From Dunaliella salina (taxonomy: Eukaryota; Chlorophyta; Chlorophyceae; Chlamydomonadales; Dunaliellaceae): a DNA stretch of 39,953 nucleotides. The DNA is taken from contig MU070655.1 of NCBI GenBank assembly GCA_002284615.2, positions 12,053 to 52,005 of the forward strand, read 5' to 3'. A model generated the notes under the pieces. The model saw nothing but the letters and a program-made list of their open reading frames with translations. It did not search any database and was not told where the DNA came from. Shown here one piece after another: positions 19,798 to 29,689 of the stretch; position 1 is the stretch's first letter, and each line of letters starts with the position of its first letter. Made by a program: the position numbers and the translations under genes.

Positions 19798-21160
19798 CTC
19801 CTACAGACCCATTGGTCTAGCCGACACGCTTTATATGCTCTGGACGCGCATGATAACTTATACTCTCTCATCAGTATGCAGAAGCACACTTCCTCCTGAG
19901 CTCTACACAAGCTGGCTTCCGGAATCAAAAAGCCACTGTCCACCAACTCCAGAATGTCACCATGGGACTTGAAGATGCCAAAATTTTTGGAAAAGACATC
20001 TATGCCCGCATTGTAGATTTAGCTGCAGCCTTTAATACTACTGACCATGACAGGATGCTCTGGATAATGTATGATTTGGGCTTCCCCACTGATGCCATTG
20101 ACACCGTTAAAAATCTATTTGGAAATGCCACTACTCAAGTGAGACTGCCCTCAGGAGCTGGACACCAAGCGAATTCATGTTGAGAGGGAAACATATCAAG
20201 GTGATACACTCTCAACCTTTCTCTTTCTGCTCTACGTGGAGCCACTCTTACAATGGCGTAGGAAGACGTGGCTATAAACACGGGTGTGCTCCAGACCAAA
20301 ACACCACCGGCAACCACCTTGCAAATGGCCTCAGTAGCGCTGCCTTAGCGAATGACCTTTTCTGTCCAACAAGCACACCTCAAGAACCTAAAAGCACAAG
20401 CCAGAAAACATACCCTTTACGCTGACTGGACCGCACACATTATTTCAGGTAGCAAGACAAAAGCTACCAACATTCTACATAGCCACTCCAGGAAAGATCA
20501 CAATGGATTGACTCCTTCTTAAGCTCTCCATCAAAGGCTGCAGTAGAAACTTAAAATCCAAGGACAAAAGGCCCAGTTACTCCCATGAAGTGAGCCCGTC
20601 ATTTATCAGGGAGTTCAGATGAGAATGGACCTTAATTGAAACACCAGATTCAGCGTATGACTTAACCTGAAAAAAAGCTAGACAATTTCGACTTATCCTA
20701 TGCATCCCCACGCCAAGTTTTTAATCTTGTTAGCACTGCCATAATCCCTTGCCTGGCATACTCTTTTGCAGTAAACACCTGCACCCCTTCTGACCTCATT
20801 ATCTGGGACACCATGATAGACAGAATGGTAAAACACGAACACAAACTCTGGAAAAGCACAGCTGCAGAAAAATTCCGTGAAGATCCTGGTAATTTTAGAC
20901 TTGGAGTCCAAGTTGGACGCACTTCAATCTGTGTGGAACGCCACAGACGCCAGGCTTTTGTTCTCTCTTCCAGCCTTGAGGACCCCTCAGTAAGACACCG
21001 CACAGTTAGCCTCCAAAATAAGCAGATAGAATTCCTTAATACCTTATCTGAAACCTGCCTCACCAAAGGAGGAGGAACAAATCTGCACATAAAACGTCAG
21101 CTCAACTGTAATACCCACGGGCCCGCCAGACTAGCGTCCATTTCAGCAAGCTCCATCTCA
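19797..21160 (+). pseudogene. Non-LTR reverse transcriptase (family H, copy 3)
   Basis: QAGFRNQKATVHQLQNVTMG (partly in another frame) is followed by motif A VDLAAAFNTTDHDRMLWIMY (20015-20075) and TQVRLPSG. Beyond this the frame shifts repeatedly; the motif B GDTLS and PFLF region is near 20190-20230 and HIISGSKTKATN near 20430-20465. The YxDD box is not clearly preserved. Open pieces: 19962-20183 and 20813-21163. Confidence 0.65.
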
Positions 21161-21561
21161 TGAAAAATGGCACTGGTGTGTTCAAGGAGGAATTAGAGCA
21201 CACTTGTGAATCCCTCACCTTGCACAAACCACCTCCTCATAACCTCCCTACCTGTCTTCATATCCTGAAAGACATCTAAGGCACATCAAGGGAAACGTCC
21301 TTAAAATGATTTCAACGCTCATTTGAGGCTTCCATGCCATAATTCGAATTTACAAAGTGAAGGCCCATGCTGGCATCGCTGGAAACGAATGTGCAGATGC
21401 CATTGCAAAACATCAGGCAAAGCAAGCACAGAACTGTGTGGCAGACACCGAGATCCTTGGCGCAGGTCCTAATTAATTTAAAAACATTTTCTGGTTAGCC
21501 AAGGAAGAAAGAGTACATCTGCAGGCACATCTACGGGTCCACCACCCACCCTTAAGCTAAC

Positions 21562-22047
21562 TTGTTTCCCCAATCTCAAGGTGCTCTCAAATTCCACTTG
21601 CATACTAAACATACACTTGGATATGCCAATGCCAAAATAGGTTACTCCTCATACAACCAAAACTTATTACCGCATGTGAACAAAAAAATCAGCAATGCCT
21701 TCAGAAATATGCCCAATATATCTGTACCAATGAAATGCATCTTCCTGCAGTTACAAACAGGTACCCTCTACAACCAAAAGCATACAGTACGATTTAAAAG
21801 GTTAACTGATGCATCTTGCCCCCTCTCAGGCTGCCATCAATTGGACAGCGCACTACACATACTCTCAGGCTGCCAGAACCATATCATCCCGAACATGAAG
21901 ACTGAAAGACATAACATTGCAGGCAGAATGATCAAGAAAGCCCCCAGCAAAAGCCCTGTGGGCGTAGGTCTGGTCTACACAGACATTGGCAGCGATTTCA
22001 AACTTTTACAACACAACCTCCGACTTGTTACATTGCAAAAAGGGTAG
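21562..22047 (+). pseudogene. Family H LINE C-terminal cysteine motif (copy 3)
   Basis: This 161-codon open frame contains FLQLQTGTLYNQKHTVRFKR, then CPLSGCHQLDSALHILSGC and KTERHNIAGRM. The first cysteine pair has drifted: CPLSGC replaces the CPLC of copy 4. It ends in HNLRLVTLQKG, before any endonuclease domain. Confidence 0.65.
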
Positions 22048-22089
22048 GCAGGAAATTACGTCCTTGATATCTAATCGCAACGTAAATGT

Positions 22090-22214
22090 CAATGTTACGT
22101 GACATTCCCCCTTTTTCTTGAACCTTTTTAAGGCATATATAAAGGACCCTTTGCGTTTCTTTCTGTGTGGTTTTCAAAACTCAGCTTCACTTACGCCACC
22201 ACCACACAACAACA
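22090..22214 (+). repeat. Left copia LTR (5'-truncated)
   Basis: This aligns with the right LTR from a GTGA word through GGCATATATAA (TATA box 22136-22143), GTTTCTTTCTGT and CTCAGCT to CACCACACAACAACA, ending in CA at 22214. The upstream part of the LTR is missing or too diverged; family H LINE sequence precedes it. Confidence 0.65.
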
Positions 22215-22226
22215 GGTTATGGGCGC
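22215..22226 (+). promoter_or_regulatory. Primer binding site, half initiator tRNA-Met type
   Basis: GGTTATGGGCGC directly follows the LTR 3' CA. It is one base off GGTTATGGGCCC, the complement of the anticodon arm of initiator tRNA-Met, the primer mode known for Drosophila copia and several protist copia elements. The tRNA sequence of this organism is not in the window. Confidence 0.55.
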
Positions 22227-22428
22227 ATACCTACGCTTCCACTGCGCAATCTAATTTGTCTTAGCGGGTAAAGCACGGCAGAGATCATTTGAGGAGGGGC
22301 CAGCAGAACAGCTCGAAGCGCCAGCTGCTGGCATAGCAGTTACCTCAGCCTAGCGGGAACAGCAAGACAGAGTCGTCAGAGGAGAGTCAGCTGGACAGGC
22401 GCGGCAAGTACAGCAGTGTAGCAAGCGC

Positions 22429-23056
22429 ATGAAGTACCTGCTCATCCATAAGGGCCTTTGGAAGACAACGACTGGCAAGACAGCTGAAGAGCCAATGGAT
22501 CAGAAGGCACTGGCACTCATCAAGCCTCAACGCCGAGGACCACCACTTGACAAAGCTGGATGCGAGCAAGACCGCAAGGAGGCATGGGACACCCTGGAGA
22601 AGACTTATAAGGCAAGGAGCGTGGCCAGGAAGGTGCAACTGAAGAAGGAGCTCAACAACCTCAAGAAGGAACCGTTCGAGCCCCTTCCCAAGTACATTGC
22701 CAGAGCGAAGACCATCTGGAGCGATTTGCTGGCAACAGAACATGACATCAAGTCGTCTGAAGTCGTGCTCAGCGTCCTAGCTGGACTACCATGGAAGGAG
22801 TACGAGACCCTGGTCGCCATCCTGGAGGCAAGTGACAAGGAGCTGGACCTGAATGAATTTCAAGCCAAGCTTCTACATGTAGAGCAACGCATGGCACTCC
22901 AAGAGGATTAAGAGACGCCTGCCTACCTTGCAAGAGAATTCGAGAAGGCTCCCACAAAGCACGGCAGACCACTGTCAAAGCCCAACAGCAATGATAAAAT
23001 GGAGAAGGAGTGCTTCTACTGCCACAAGAAGGGCCACATCAAGGCAGATTGCTGAA
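22429..23056 (+). pseudogene. copia gag with CCHC zinc knuckle
   Basis: The open part 22429-22911 begins MKYLLIHKGLWKTTTGK and includes RKEAWDTLEKTYKARS and VLSVLAGLPWKEYETLV, typical of the UBN2/gag_pre family of copia. The usual start upstream of MKYLL (NYxxWKxR) is replaced by unrelated sequence, so the N-terminus is lost. After a stop at 22909-22911, CFYCHKKGHIKADC (about 23014-23055) is the C-x2-C-x4-H-x4-C nucleic-acid-binding knuckle, followed at once by a stop. Confidence 0.8.
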
Positions 23057-23535
23057 AAGAGAATGTATGACGAGAAAAAGAAGACATCAGTTGTGGCGCT
23101 CATGGCAACACATAAGAACAAGCAGCGTGAGGACTACCAGCTGTGGAGTCTGAACTCTGGATCAATGAAGCATATCACGCCGGATAATTTCCAGTTCATC
23201 CAGATGAGGCGCCTGGAAGAGGACATCTTCATAACGTTTGGCAATCATGCCAAGGATCCTGCCCAAGGCATTGGAGATGTCGCGATCAAAATTCAAGTGT
23301 TCAATGGTCAGTACAGCCATCTCACCCTCAAGGACCTTGTATGTACCTGGAGCCATGACCAGCCGATTCTGAGCCAAGCAAGCAGCAAGCAGAGGAGCTA
23401 ACATCAGTTTTAAGAAATGTTACTGCATAGTCAGCATGCCACAGACAGGAGCCGTCATCCATGCATTTCAGCATGAAGGCCTTTACTGCTTCAAGAGCGC
23501 ACAGCACAGCTGTGACACAGAAGGAACGGCCACAT
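23057..23535 (+). pseudogene. copia protease and pre-integrase remnant
   Basis: WSLNSGSMKHITPDNFQF occupies the position of the retroviral-type protease site, normally WxLDSGAS; the catalytic Asp is Asn, so the enzyme would be inactive. It continues FITFGNHAKDPAQGIGDVAI. After a frame break, FKKCYCIVSMPQTGAVIHAF and GLYCFKSA resemble the segment preceding the integrase zinc finger. Copia homology ends near 23530. Confidence 0.65.
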
Positions 23536-23647
23536 GACCTATGCGTTTGTGAAATAGTACCTTGTTATATCCACAAAAATCTCAGTTTGAATTCAGGCAT
23601 GTTTACATGTCCTGCCCTACATTTCTTTCCCTTCAGTCCAACATTTC

Positions 23648-23752
23648 CTAATCCTCCTCATCCCTGAACTCATCCTCCTCATGAAACCCCTCCTCTTCAT
23701 CTCCTTGTCCTTCATAATCCTCCTCCTCCTCCTCCTCACCCCCCTCTGCAGG
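23648..23752. repeat. TCC-rich imperfect microsatellite
   Basis: Runs of TCCTCC and CTCCTC words dominate this stretch, with the purest part at about 23715-23740. The minus-strand frame across it is Arg/Met-rich low complexity and not a gene. It lies within the foreign middle of the copia element. Confidence 0.6.
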
Positions 23753-23984
23753 CCATTGGGTGGTGGGGGCGCAAGCAGCTGCTGTGGTTTTACCAGGGTT
23801 TCCTCACCCAGAGCAACTCTGGCTCTCTTGTTCTTGCGAATCCCATGCCCAAGGTCCGAACTCATCTCCTTTCACAGCCTATGTACCACAAGCGATTTTT
23901 TATGAATCTCGCAACCCAATCTCTCAACTTGCAAACAAAGAGATAAGCATTTTTTTCTGGAAAAACTCCAAAGACTACCCTTAC

Positions 23985-24490
23985 ACAGCAAATGAATACA
24001 ATAAAGCATCGTACAGATACACTGTACAATCATTTTCATGACATTACATTCAACTTTTCCAGTCATGGAAGATGCCCTCTTTATGATTATGTGGACCAAA
24101 TTGACCACAAACTCCTTTGTGGAAAAGCCCTCGGTGTGGGCCTATATGGCTCATCCCTTACAGGTAGATAACGAAAAACTCCTGGATCAGGGCATACAAG
24201 TCTATGCAAACATATCAAGAGCTATTCCTGACTGAGTTTTCCCTAATGGTACTGGCTCCTTTGCCTGGCACCAGTCCCGCCCTGATGCTATCATTGTGCG
24301 CCCTAATCCAGGTAAGCAAACTCACTTTGATCCCTCCAAGACAGGGACATACATCTTGTTGAACTAAAAAAATGTCCTGACACAAGCCCCTTCATCACTC
24401 TTAAACCTGCAGTGACCCAACATTTTCACACCACAACCAGACTTAAACACGCTGCTCCAGAAATCCAAACAGGAATAACAAAATGACATT
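23985..24490 (+). pseudogene. Restriction-like endonuclease C-terminus of another LINE
   Basis: FAWHQSRPDAIIVRP (24263-24310) and, one frame over, DRDIHLVELKKCPDTSP (24343-24395) form a PD-(x)n-ExK pattern like the restriction-like endonuclease of R2-type LINEs. Upstream HGRCPLYDYVDQIDHKLLCG (about 24067-24125) and LLDQGIQVYANISRAIPD (24180-24235) are in keeping with the stretch before it. It is related to, but distinct from, the family H endonuclease at 31891-32240. It lies in the same orientation as the host copia element. Confidence 0.5.
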
Positions 24491-24573
24491 AATTGCGTGC
24501 GCTTGCTGGGAGGCTCGTTGGGGGAAGACATAGCTTGTGGGTCCCTTCTGTGTGGGGCATCCAGATTCTTAGG

Positions 24574-25065
24574 TTATGTGGCGGGGAGTGTAGGGNTTGC
24601 AGAGACGGGTTCTTTTACTGATGGGGGGTAGATTCTCGTTTGAGTGTTGTAAGGATAGGGCGTTGGATGCTGTTTGGCTACATGTACTCTGTGTGTGAGT
24701 GGCATTAATTGTATTATATTTTGTGCTTGTGTGGGTGTGGTTGCAGAGTATGGGGTCTCTGTGGTTCCTTGCTGTATTTCCTGAGTGGGGAGCAGTAAGT
24801 AGTTTTGAGTTGTGTTTTGTATTGAGGAGGGTGCTCCTGTGGCTTTACTGGTTGTATGTTTGCTTATAGATCGCGTCCTTTTGCTAGGTGGTTCTTCTGT
24901 TGGATTTATGATACTTTGAGATAGTATATTCAGTGGCACAGCTTTTGTGGGAGGTACATCATGCTCGTTGGCAGCTCCCTGCCAGTTTGGATTATTGTCG
25001 GCGTTGTTGGGGCTCCTTTGGGTATTCGTACCTTGTATGATCTCTTGTATCACCATCACCATCAC
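24574..25065 (-). pseudogene. Family H LINE linker fragment (copy 5)
   Basis: A 163-codon open frame contains ANEHDVPPTKAVPLNILSQS, PPSKRTRSISKHTTSKATG and TPYSATTPTQAQNI, colinear with 17160-17450 on the plus strand, and VAKQHPTPYPYNTQTRIYPP matching about 17650-17710. Unlike copy 2 it has no stop, so it is the better-preserved version of this linker. It is inserted in reverse inside the copia element. Confidence 0.7.
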
Positions 25066-25138
25066 CAGTGGTGTCTCGAGTGATTCCAGGGTTAATGCTC
25101 AGTGCTGTGCCCGTCAGGCGTCAGGCTAGCTGGAGGAG

Positions 25139-25610
25139 GACATCTATATGGCTCAGCCTGGCTATGAAGAAGAAGGGCCGCGTATCGTCTGCCATCCGAA
25201 GAAGGAATTTTATGGCCTTAAGCAAGCACCGAGAGCCTGGCATACCAACCTGTTTGACCGGGCCAAGAAGACACTGAAGGTCAGCCAGACCAAGATGACA
25301 ACCAATTTGATTATCAAGTACGGCCTGGAGATCGCCAAGACCAAGGCGACATCCCTAAGCCCTGCAAACAAATTGACCAAGCAAGGAGAGTCATTGGACA
25401 CCAGCATCTACGACTACAGTGATTTAATCGGCAGCTTCCTGTACCTGTCAGTCTGCACAAGACCTGTCATCGCACAAGCTGTGGGAGCTTGGCAAGATCC
25501 ATGTCCAAGCCGACTGCCGAACACTGGACCACTGCCATGGGAGTTTTCAAATACCTGGCTGGGACCGTGGACCGCAGCATCACCTATGGAACAAGTGAGT
25601 CAGATCTAGA
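25139..25610 (+). pseudogene. copia reverse transcriptase remnant
   Basis: DIYMAQPGYEEEGPRIVCHP and FYGLKQAPRAWHTNLFDRA are the classic copia RT motifs upstream of the catalytic box. The sequence then jumps (about 25275) to LIIKYGLEIAKTKATSLSPA and YSDLIGSFLYLSVCTRPVIA, the connection region, so the segment with YVDD has been deleted. The frame changes near 25490. Confidence 0.75.
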
Positions 25611-25905
25611 AGGCTACTATGACGCGGACTACGCTGGAGACATTGACACACGCCGCTCCACCACGGGCTATGTGTTCATCCTGAACGGAGGCGTCATCAG
25701 CTGGTCAAGCCACCTACAAGCAACCGTCGCTGTTTCAACAGCCAAGGCCAAATACATGGCCGCTGCTTAAGCTGTGAAGGAAGCACAATGGTTACGCAAG
25801 CACATTGCGGACATCAATGTACCTTTGAAGACCATCGAGATGCATACGGACAACCAAGGGCAAGTCTGCAGTAGTAAGGGCGTTGTGTAGGACTTTAGGC
25901 ATCGT
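25489..25905 (+). pseudogene. copia RNase H
   Basis: EGYYDADYAGDIDTRRSTTG and SWSSHLQATVAVSTAKAKYM are typical copia RNase H; the second normally reads STAEAEY, so both Glu positions are Lys. An in-frame stop follows MAAA (25768-25770), and the domain continues as VKEAQWLRKHIADINVPLK and MHTDNQGQ to a stop after about 25885. The carboxyl end of pol is missing. Confidence 0.75.
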
Positions 25906-25910
25906 GTCTT

Positions 25911-25921
25911 GTCCGAGGGAG
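25911..25921 (+). promoter_or_regulatory. Polypurine tract of the copia element
   Basis: GTCCGAGGGAG immediately precedes TGTTGAGAG, the start of the right LTR. Its position and purine run fit the plus-strand primer of LTR elements. Confidence 0.5.
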
Positions 25922-26210
25922 TGTTGAGAGCAGAATATTTTTCTTTCTGAGGCCTCATATATCAGACATCAGAACATTCTGTGTGGTCAAGGACCAAGAC
26001 TCTCGAATGTTCTTTGTGCTTGTGATTATGGCGTGATTTTCTGGAACATTCTTTGTGGTCGTGATTATTCATCTTCCTTTCCTTTCCACTTTCCTTTTCC
26101 TTAAACCTTCCAAGGGCATATATAATGGAACTTTTGTGTTTCTTCCTGTTGGTTTCCAATTGGAATTAAATGTGAGACTCAGCTACACCTACGATCACCA
26201 CACAACAACA
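25922..26210 (+). repeat. Right copia LTR
   Basis: This 289-bp LTR runs from TGTTGAGAG to AACAACA with TG and CA ends. It carries a TATATAAT box (26119-26126) and shares with the left LTR GGGCATATATAA, GTTTCTTCCTGT, ACTCAGCTACAC and CACCACACAACAACA. Two AGAACATTCT or GGAACATTCTTTGTGG words (about 25970 and 26040) suggest an internal duplication. Confidence 0.7.
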
Positions 26211-26239
26211 TTAGGGCACATGCTCAGCTGCTTATCCTA

Positions 26240-26864
26240 AATTAACACCGAAGTTGATGCTGTAGGAATTCGGACATGAAGTTTTGATTGCGGAAACTGG
26301 GGTTGAAGCTGCAACTAAATAGGCACGTCTTCCCCAACTGGCAGTTACCATACTCATTTAAACGCTTGCTAACGAACCCGACTCCGAAGCTTCATTTCTG
26401 CTTTGAATTGTAAGAACCAAGGCACTCGGAACTATCGCTAAGTAATTTCTTTTCCCGACTCCCGGTTCCGTGAGGTCAAATGGTCTTAAAAGCAGCCAAA
26501 TCATGAAGTCTAAACCAGATTTAGCTAGGAATGTCATGCGCAGATCATGCAATGCAAGGTCTACTGCATTGACAACACAAATGGGGATTTCGCTGGTGGT
26601 GTTGTGGTTTACTGGTCACAGCAGTGCGTGACCTGCCTCCGCACCAACACCTTCTTTGTCCAAAGTCGAGTTACCCTCCATCAAAGGAGATTGGGCTGCA
26701 ATAACCAGCAGCATGATTCTTTGCAACGGCTGCCACACTCAGGCATGCTTACTCTCTTGTGCTTTCTTTGCCATACTTCTCTGATTGCCTGCGCTGCTCC
26801 ATCCTTGTCCTCTCCCCAAGGCTTGCTTGGCCCCAGGCAATTACTCCTTTACACATAGAAAGTC
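26240..26864. other. No recognisable gene
   Basis: Short frames only (up to 103 codons, 26547-26858), without motifs. This is the flank between the copia LTR and the TIR element. Confidence 0.4.
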
Positions 26865-26874
26865 GAGATATTCT

Positions 26875-27534
26875 CATAGGTGGGCGACGAAGCAAAAGTC
26901 CTGACCATGTGAATTTTTGTATGCCAACCATGTTTGAATAATACAACAAGATGAATCATGAAGTTTGGGGCTAAACGGACCACCCCAGTGAATCCTGGCG
27001 CACACCTGGCTCAAATTTGGGCACAATTTTGGTACTGCACATAATGAGTCACCACACCCCAACCAAGCTTCCTTTACCTTGAAAACACCGCAGGGGTCCT
27101 TCTTTTATGAAGAGGAATGAGTTGATGTGTTGAAAACCCGATTTGGAGAGAGTTGATTTCCCACTTTTTTGGCACCCCCTGTGCTGCCATTTCTCTAGAG
27201 GAAATGGCTGAAATTTTGTATCTCATCAACCACTGTGTCTTTTCACACCAATTTTGTGCAATGATATTTTTTTGGTACAAGGACTCCAAATCACCAAAAA
27301 TCACCCAATTTGGCGTCATAGGTGGTCAGAAATGGAGATTTGGTGCCCAAAACTAGGACTCATGCCACGGCAAGTTAGGCATGTGGCACAAAATTGCTAC
27401 TTTTAAAGCTCAGGTGCTATAAAAAGTTAATGACCAGGGCCGTCCACCTGAGCCTTGACAGTAGCAACTTTGCGCCACATGCGCTATGAACATTTCAAAA
27501 GTACGCCTTTTTGGGGCCTTCGTCGCCCACCTCT
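26875..27534. mobile_element. TIR transposon with 10-bp target duplication (Mutator-like size class)
   Basis: The inverted ends AGGTGGGCGACGAAG (26878-26892) and its complement (27518-27532) are exact over 15 bases. The direct repeat GAGATATTCT flanks both sides (26865-26874 and 27535-27544). A 10-bp duplication with inverted ends is the size class of Mutator-like elements, but hAT (8 bp) or another group cannot be excluded. No transposase is encoded, so it is non-autonomous. A related interior block occurs at 36915-37165. Confidence 0.65.
27379..27482. repeat. Imperfect inverted repeat near the end of the TIR element
   Basis: Two 38-base arms (27379-27416 and 27445-27482) start GCATGTGGC and end CTCAGGTG, with 33 of 38 positions matching by hand and no indels. 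The spacer is 28 bases. It would form a stable hairpin and may be a subterminal structure of the element. Confidence 0.75.
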
Positions 27535-27549
27535 GAGATATTCTACCAC

Positions 27550-28620
27550 ATCATATCTAGATGGCACTACAACATCTGTAGAAAGTGGAATGTAGAAAAG
27601 TAGAAATTCTCAACATTAAGGTCCAGGGGAAATCATCAGCCAAAAACCTCTAGACTAAACTTAAGAAAGTTTAAAAGGACATGTCAAACTTGCAAGGACC
27701 TGCATGAGCCTACCAGAAATGGCTGCATATAAAAGCAAAAATCCTTACACACGTGCGGAACAGACCATATTTGGCACTGCAAAGAAGTCTCAAAAGAATT
27801 CCACATTCCAGAAAAACTCACTGACGAGAAGGAATTTCTGTAGGTGTTTCTCCCCAAATAATCCACACTGTTGTTTAAATTTGAAGAGAAGTCGTTTTTT
27901 TGGTACTTAATTGGAAGTTTTCTCAACGAAGATTAAGGCAATTGACGTAATGTAATTGGTCGCTACTTCAGTAAATGGCCTTGGCGCTGCAGAACACTCG
28001 TATTTTCTATGAATTGGTACATGCGTTAAACCTTTGCTGAATTTGAGGGCGAATTACCAGAACAAATCTGCCAGCGTCCCACTAACTACAGGGTGGAGCA
28101 ATATACGAGCGTCATACCCTTTGTATCTTGCCTGCATGACACGGCGTCAGACCCTTTGTTTTTTGCCTGCATGACCTGCTGTAGCACAGCTGCGCCACAT
28201 TCTTGTTCAGGCTGCCATGCGCCATCAACACGCTCAAAATCCTTTTTTATGCCTCCAAACATGGAAGTCATACGAAAGCAGATAAAAGTTGATCCAGGGC
28301 AAAAATGTAAGCTTTCCAAAGCTCCATGAAAAGCACAATCTAAGTCATGCGGACATTTGGTAGCTGTCCTCCACCAAATGCAAGGCAAATGCAGTGTATG
28401 CCCACCACTAGGGCAAACAAGCTACAAGCGAAAGAAAATCAACAGAGGTTGCTGCTTCGCAAAGATGGTCACAAAGCAATTTCGCCAGTTAGCACACACG
28501 TGGGCAATGAACTACCTTCACACACCAAAAACAACAGGTTGCAATCCAGGACATGCGCTCAAGCTTGCCTATGGCACCCTAGAATTTCAGGAGGCAAGCC
28601 AGGCATAAAGAACCTGACTC
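27550..28620. other. No recognisable gene
   Basis: AT-leaning sequence with short frames on both strands (at most 100 codons, 28086-28388 minus). A small repeat, CATACCCTTTGTATCTTGCCTGCATGAC, recurs in altered form about 35 bases later (28111-28170). Nothing else stands out. Confidence 0.4.
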
Positions 28621-28628
28621 ATTGATCT

Positions 28629-28792
28629 CTGCATGTCCTTTCCCCTTCCTTTCCTTTCCTTTCCTTTCCCCTTCCTTTCCTTTCCTTTCCTTTCCCCTTC
28701 CTTTCCTTTCCTTTCCTTTCCTTTCCTTTCCTTTCCTTTCCTTTCCTTTCCTTTCCTTTCCTTTCCTTTCCTTTCCTTTCCTTTCCTTTCCT
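28629..28792. repeat. (CTTTC)n pentanucleotide array, left of gap
   Basis: Pure and near-pure CTTTC repeats with three CCCCTTCC interruptions at the left edge run into the N block. Frames across it (Ser/Phe/Leu or Lys/Gly/Glu/Arg periodic) are not genes. Confidence 0.95.
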
Positions 28793-29482
28793 NNNNNNNN
28801 NNNNNNNNNNNNNNNNNNNNNNNNNNNNNNNNNNNNNNNNNNNNNNNNNNNNNNNNNNNNNNNNNNNNNNNNNNNNNNNNNNNNNNNNNNNNNNNNNNNN
28901 NNNNNNNNNNNNNNNNNNNNNNNNNNNNNNNNNNNNNNNNNNNNNNNNNNNNNNNNNNNNNNNNNNNNNNNNNNNNNNNNNNNNNNNNNNNNNNNNNNNN
29001 NNNNNNNNNNNNNNNNNNNNNNNNNNNNNNNNNNNNNNNNNNNNNNNNNNNNNNNNNNNNNNNNNNNNNNNNNNNNNNNNNNNNNNNNNNNNNNNNNNNN
29101 NNNNNNNNNNNNNNNNNNNNNNNNNNNNNNNNNNNNNNNNNNNNNNNNNNNNNNNNNNNNNNNNNNNNNNNNNNNNNNNNNNNNNNNNNNNNNNNNNNNN
29201 NNNNNNNNNNNNNNNNNNNNNNNNNNNNNNNNNNNNNNNNNNNNNNNNNNNNNNNNNNNNNNNNNNNNNNNNNNNNNNNNNNNNNNNNNNNNNNNNNNNN
29301 NNNNNNNNNNNNNNNNNNNNNNNNNNNNNNNNNNNNNNNNNNNNNNNNNNNNNNNNNNNNNNNNNNNNNNNNNNNNNNNNNNNNNNNNNNNNNNNNNNNN
29401 NNNNNNNNNNNNNNNNNNNNNNNNNNNNNNNNNNNNNNNNNNNNNNNNNNNNNNNNNNNNNNNNNNNNNNNNNNNNNNNNNN
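28793..29482. other. Assembly gap of 690 N
   Basis: Unresolved bases with the same CTTTC array on both sides, so the gap most likely holds more array. Its true length may differ from 690. Confidence 0.95.
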
Positions 29483-29667
29483 TCCTTTCCTTTCCTTTCC
29501 TTTCCTTTCCTTTCCTTTCCTTTCCTTTCCTTTCCTTTCCTTTCCTTTCCTTTCCTTTCCTTTCCTTTCCTTTCCTTAACTTCACTTTACTTGCCTTTAC
29601 TTCCTTTCCTTTCCTTTCCTTTACTTTCCCTTACATGCCTTTCCTACACTTCACTTTACTTTACTTT
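29483..29667. repeat. (CTTTC)n array, right of gap, degrading outward
   Basis: The pure TCCTTTCC array continues to about 29576, then decays into CTTTACTT and CTTTACTTTACTTTC variants up to 29667. This is the normal pattern at the edge of an expanded microsatellite. Confidence 0.9.
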
Positions 29668-29689
29668 CAAAGCTACTCACAGTAAGGAA

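Larger units (their letters stand above)
19797..22058 (+). mobile_element. Family H LINE copy 3: RT fused by deletion to RNase H end and CCHC
   Basis: The fragment starts at SSYRPIGLADTLYMLW (RT fingers), includes the motif A helix, thumb (20700-21110), then the RNase H signature KVKAHAGIAGNECADA (about 21355-21400) and the CCHC region (21820-21910). The linker, PHD-like finger and most of RNase H are absent compared with copy 2, so an internal deletion is likely. It ends near 22058, where the copia LTR-like sequence begins. Confidence 0.65.
22090..26210 (+). mobile_element. Ty1/copia retrotransposon, nested and decayed
   Basis: Left LTR (to 22214), primer site (22215-22226), gag (22429-22911), zinc knuckle (23008-23056), protease (23130-23400), pre-integrase remnant (to about 23530), then foreign DNA, then RT end and RNase H (25139-25905), polypurine tract (25911-25921) and right LTR (25922-26210). 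The integrase core and the RT YVDD are missing. The middle holds two LINE fragments. The LTRs are clearly diverged, implying an old insertion. Confidence 0.8.

Noticed and set aside
26211..26225. TTAGGGCACATGC after the right copia LTR as a second primer site
   Set aside because: It only partly resembles the left primer site and, lying beyond the right LTR, should be flanking DNA; too weak to call a second element.
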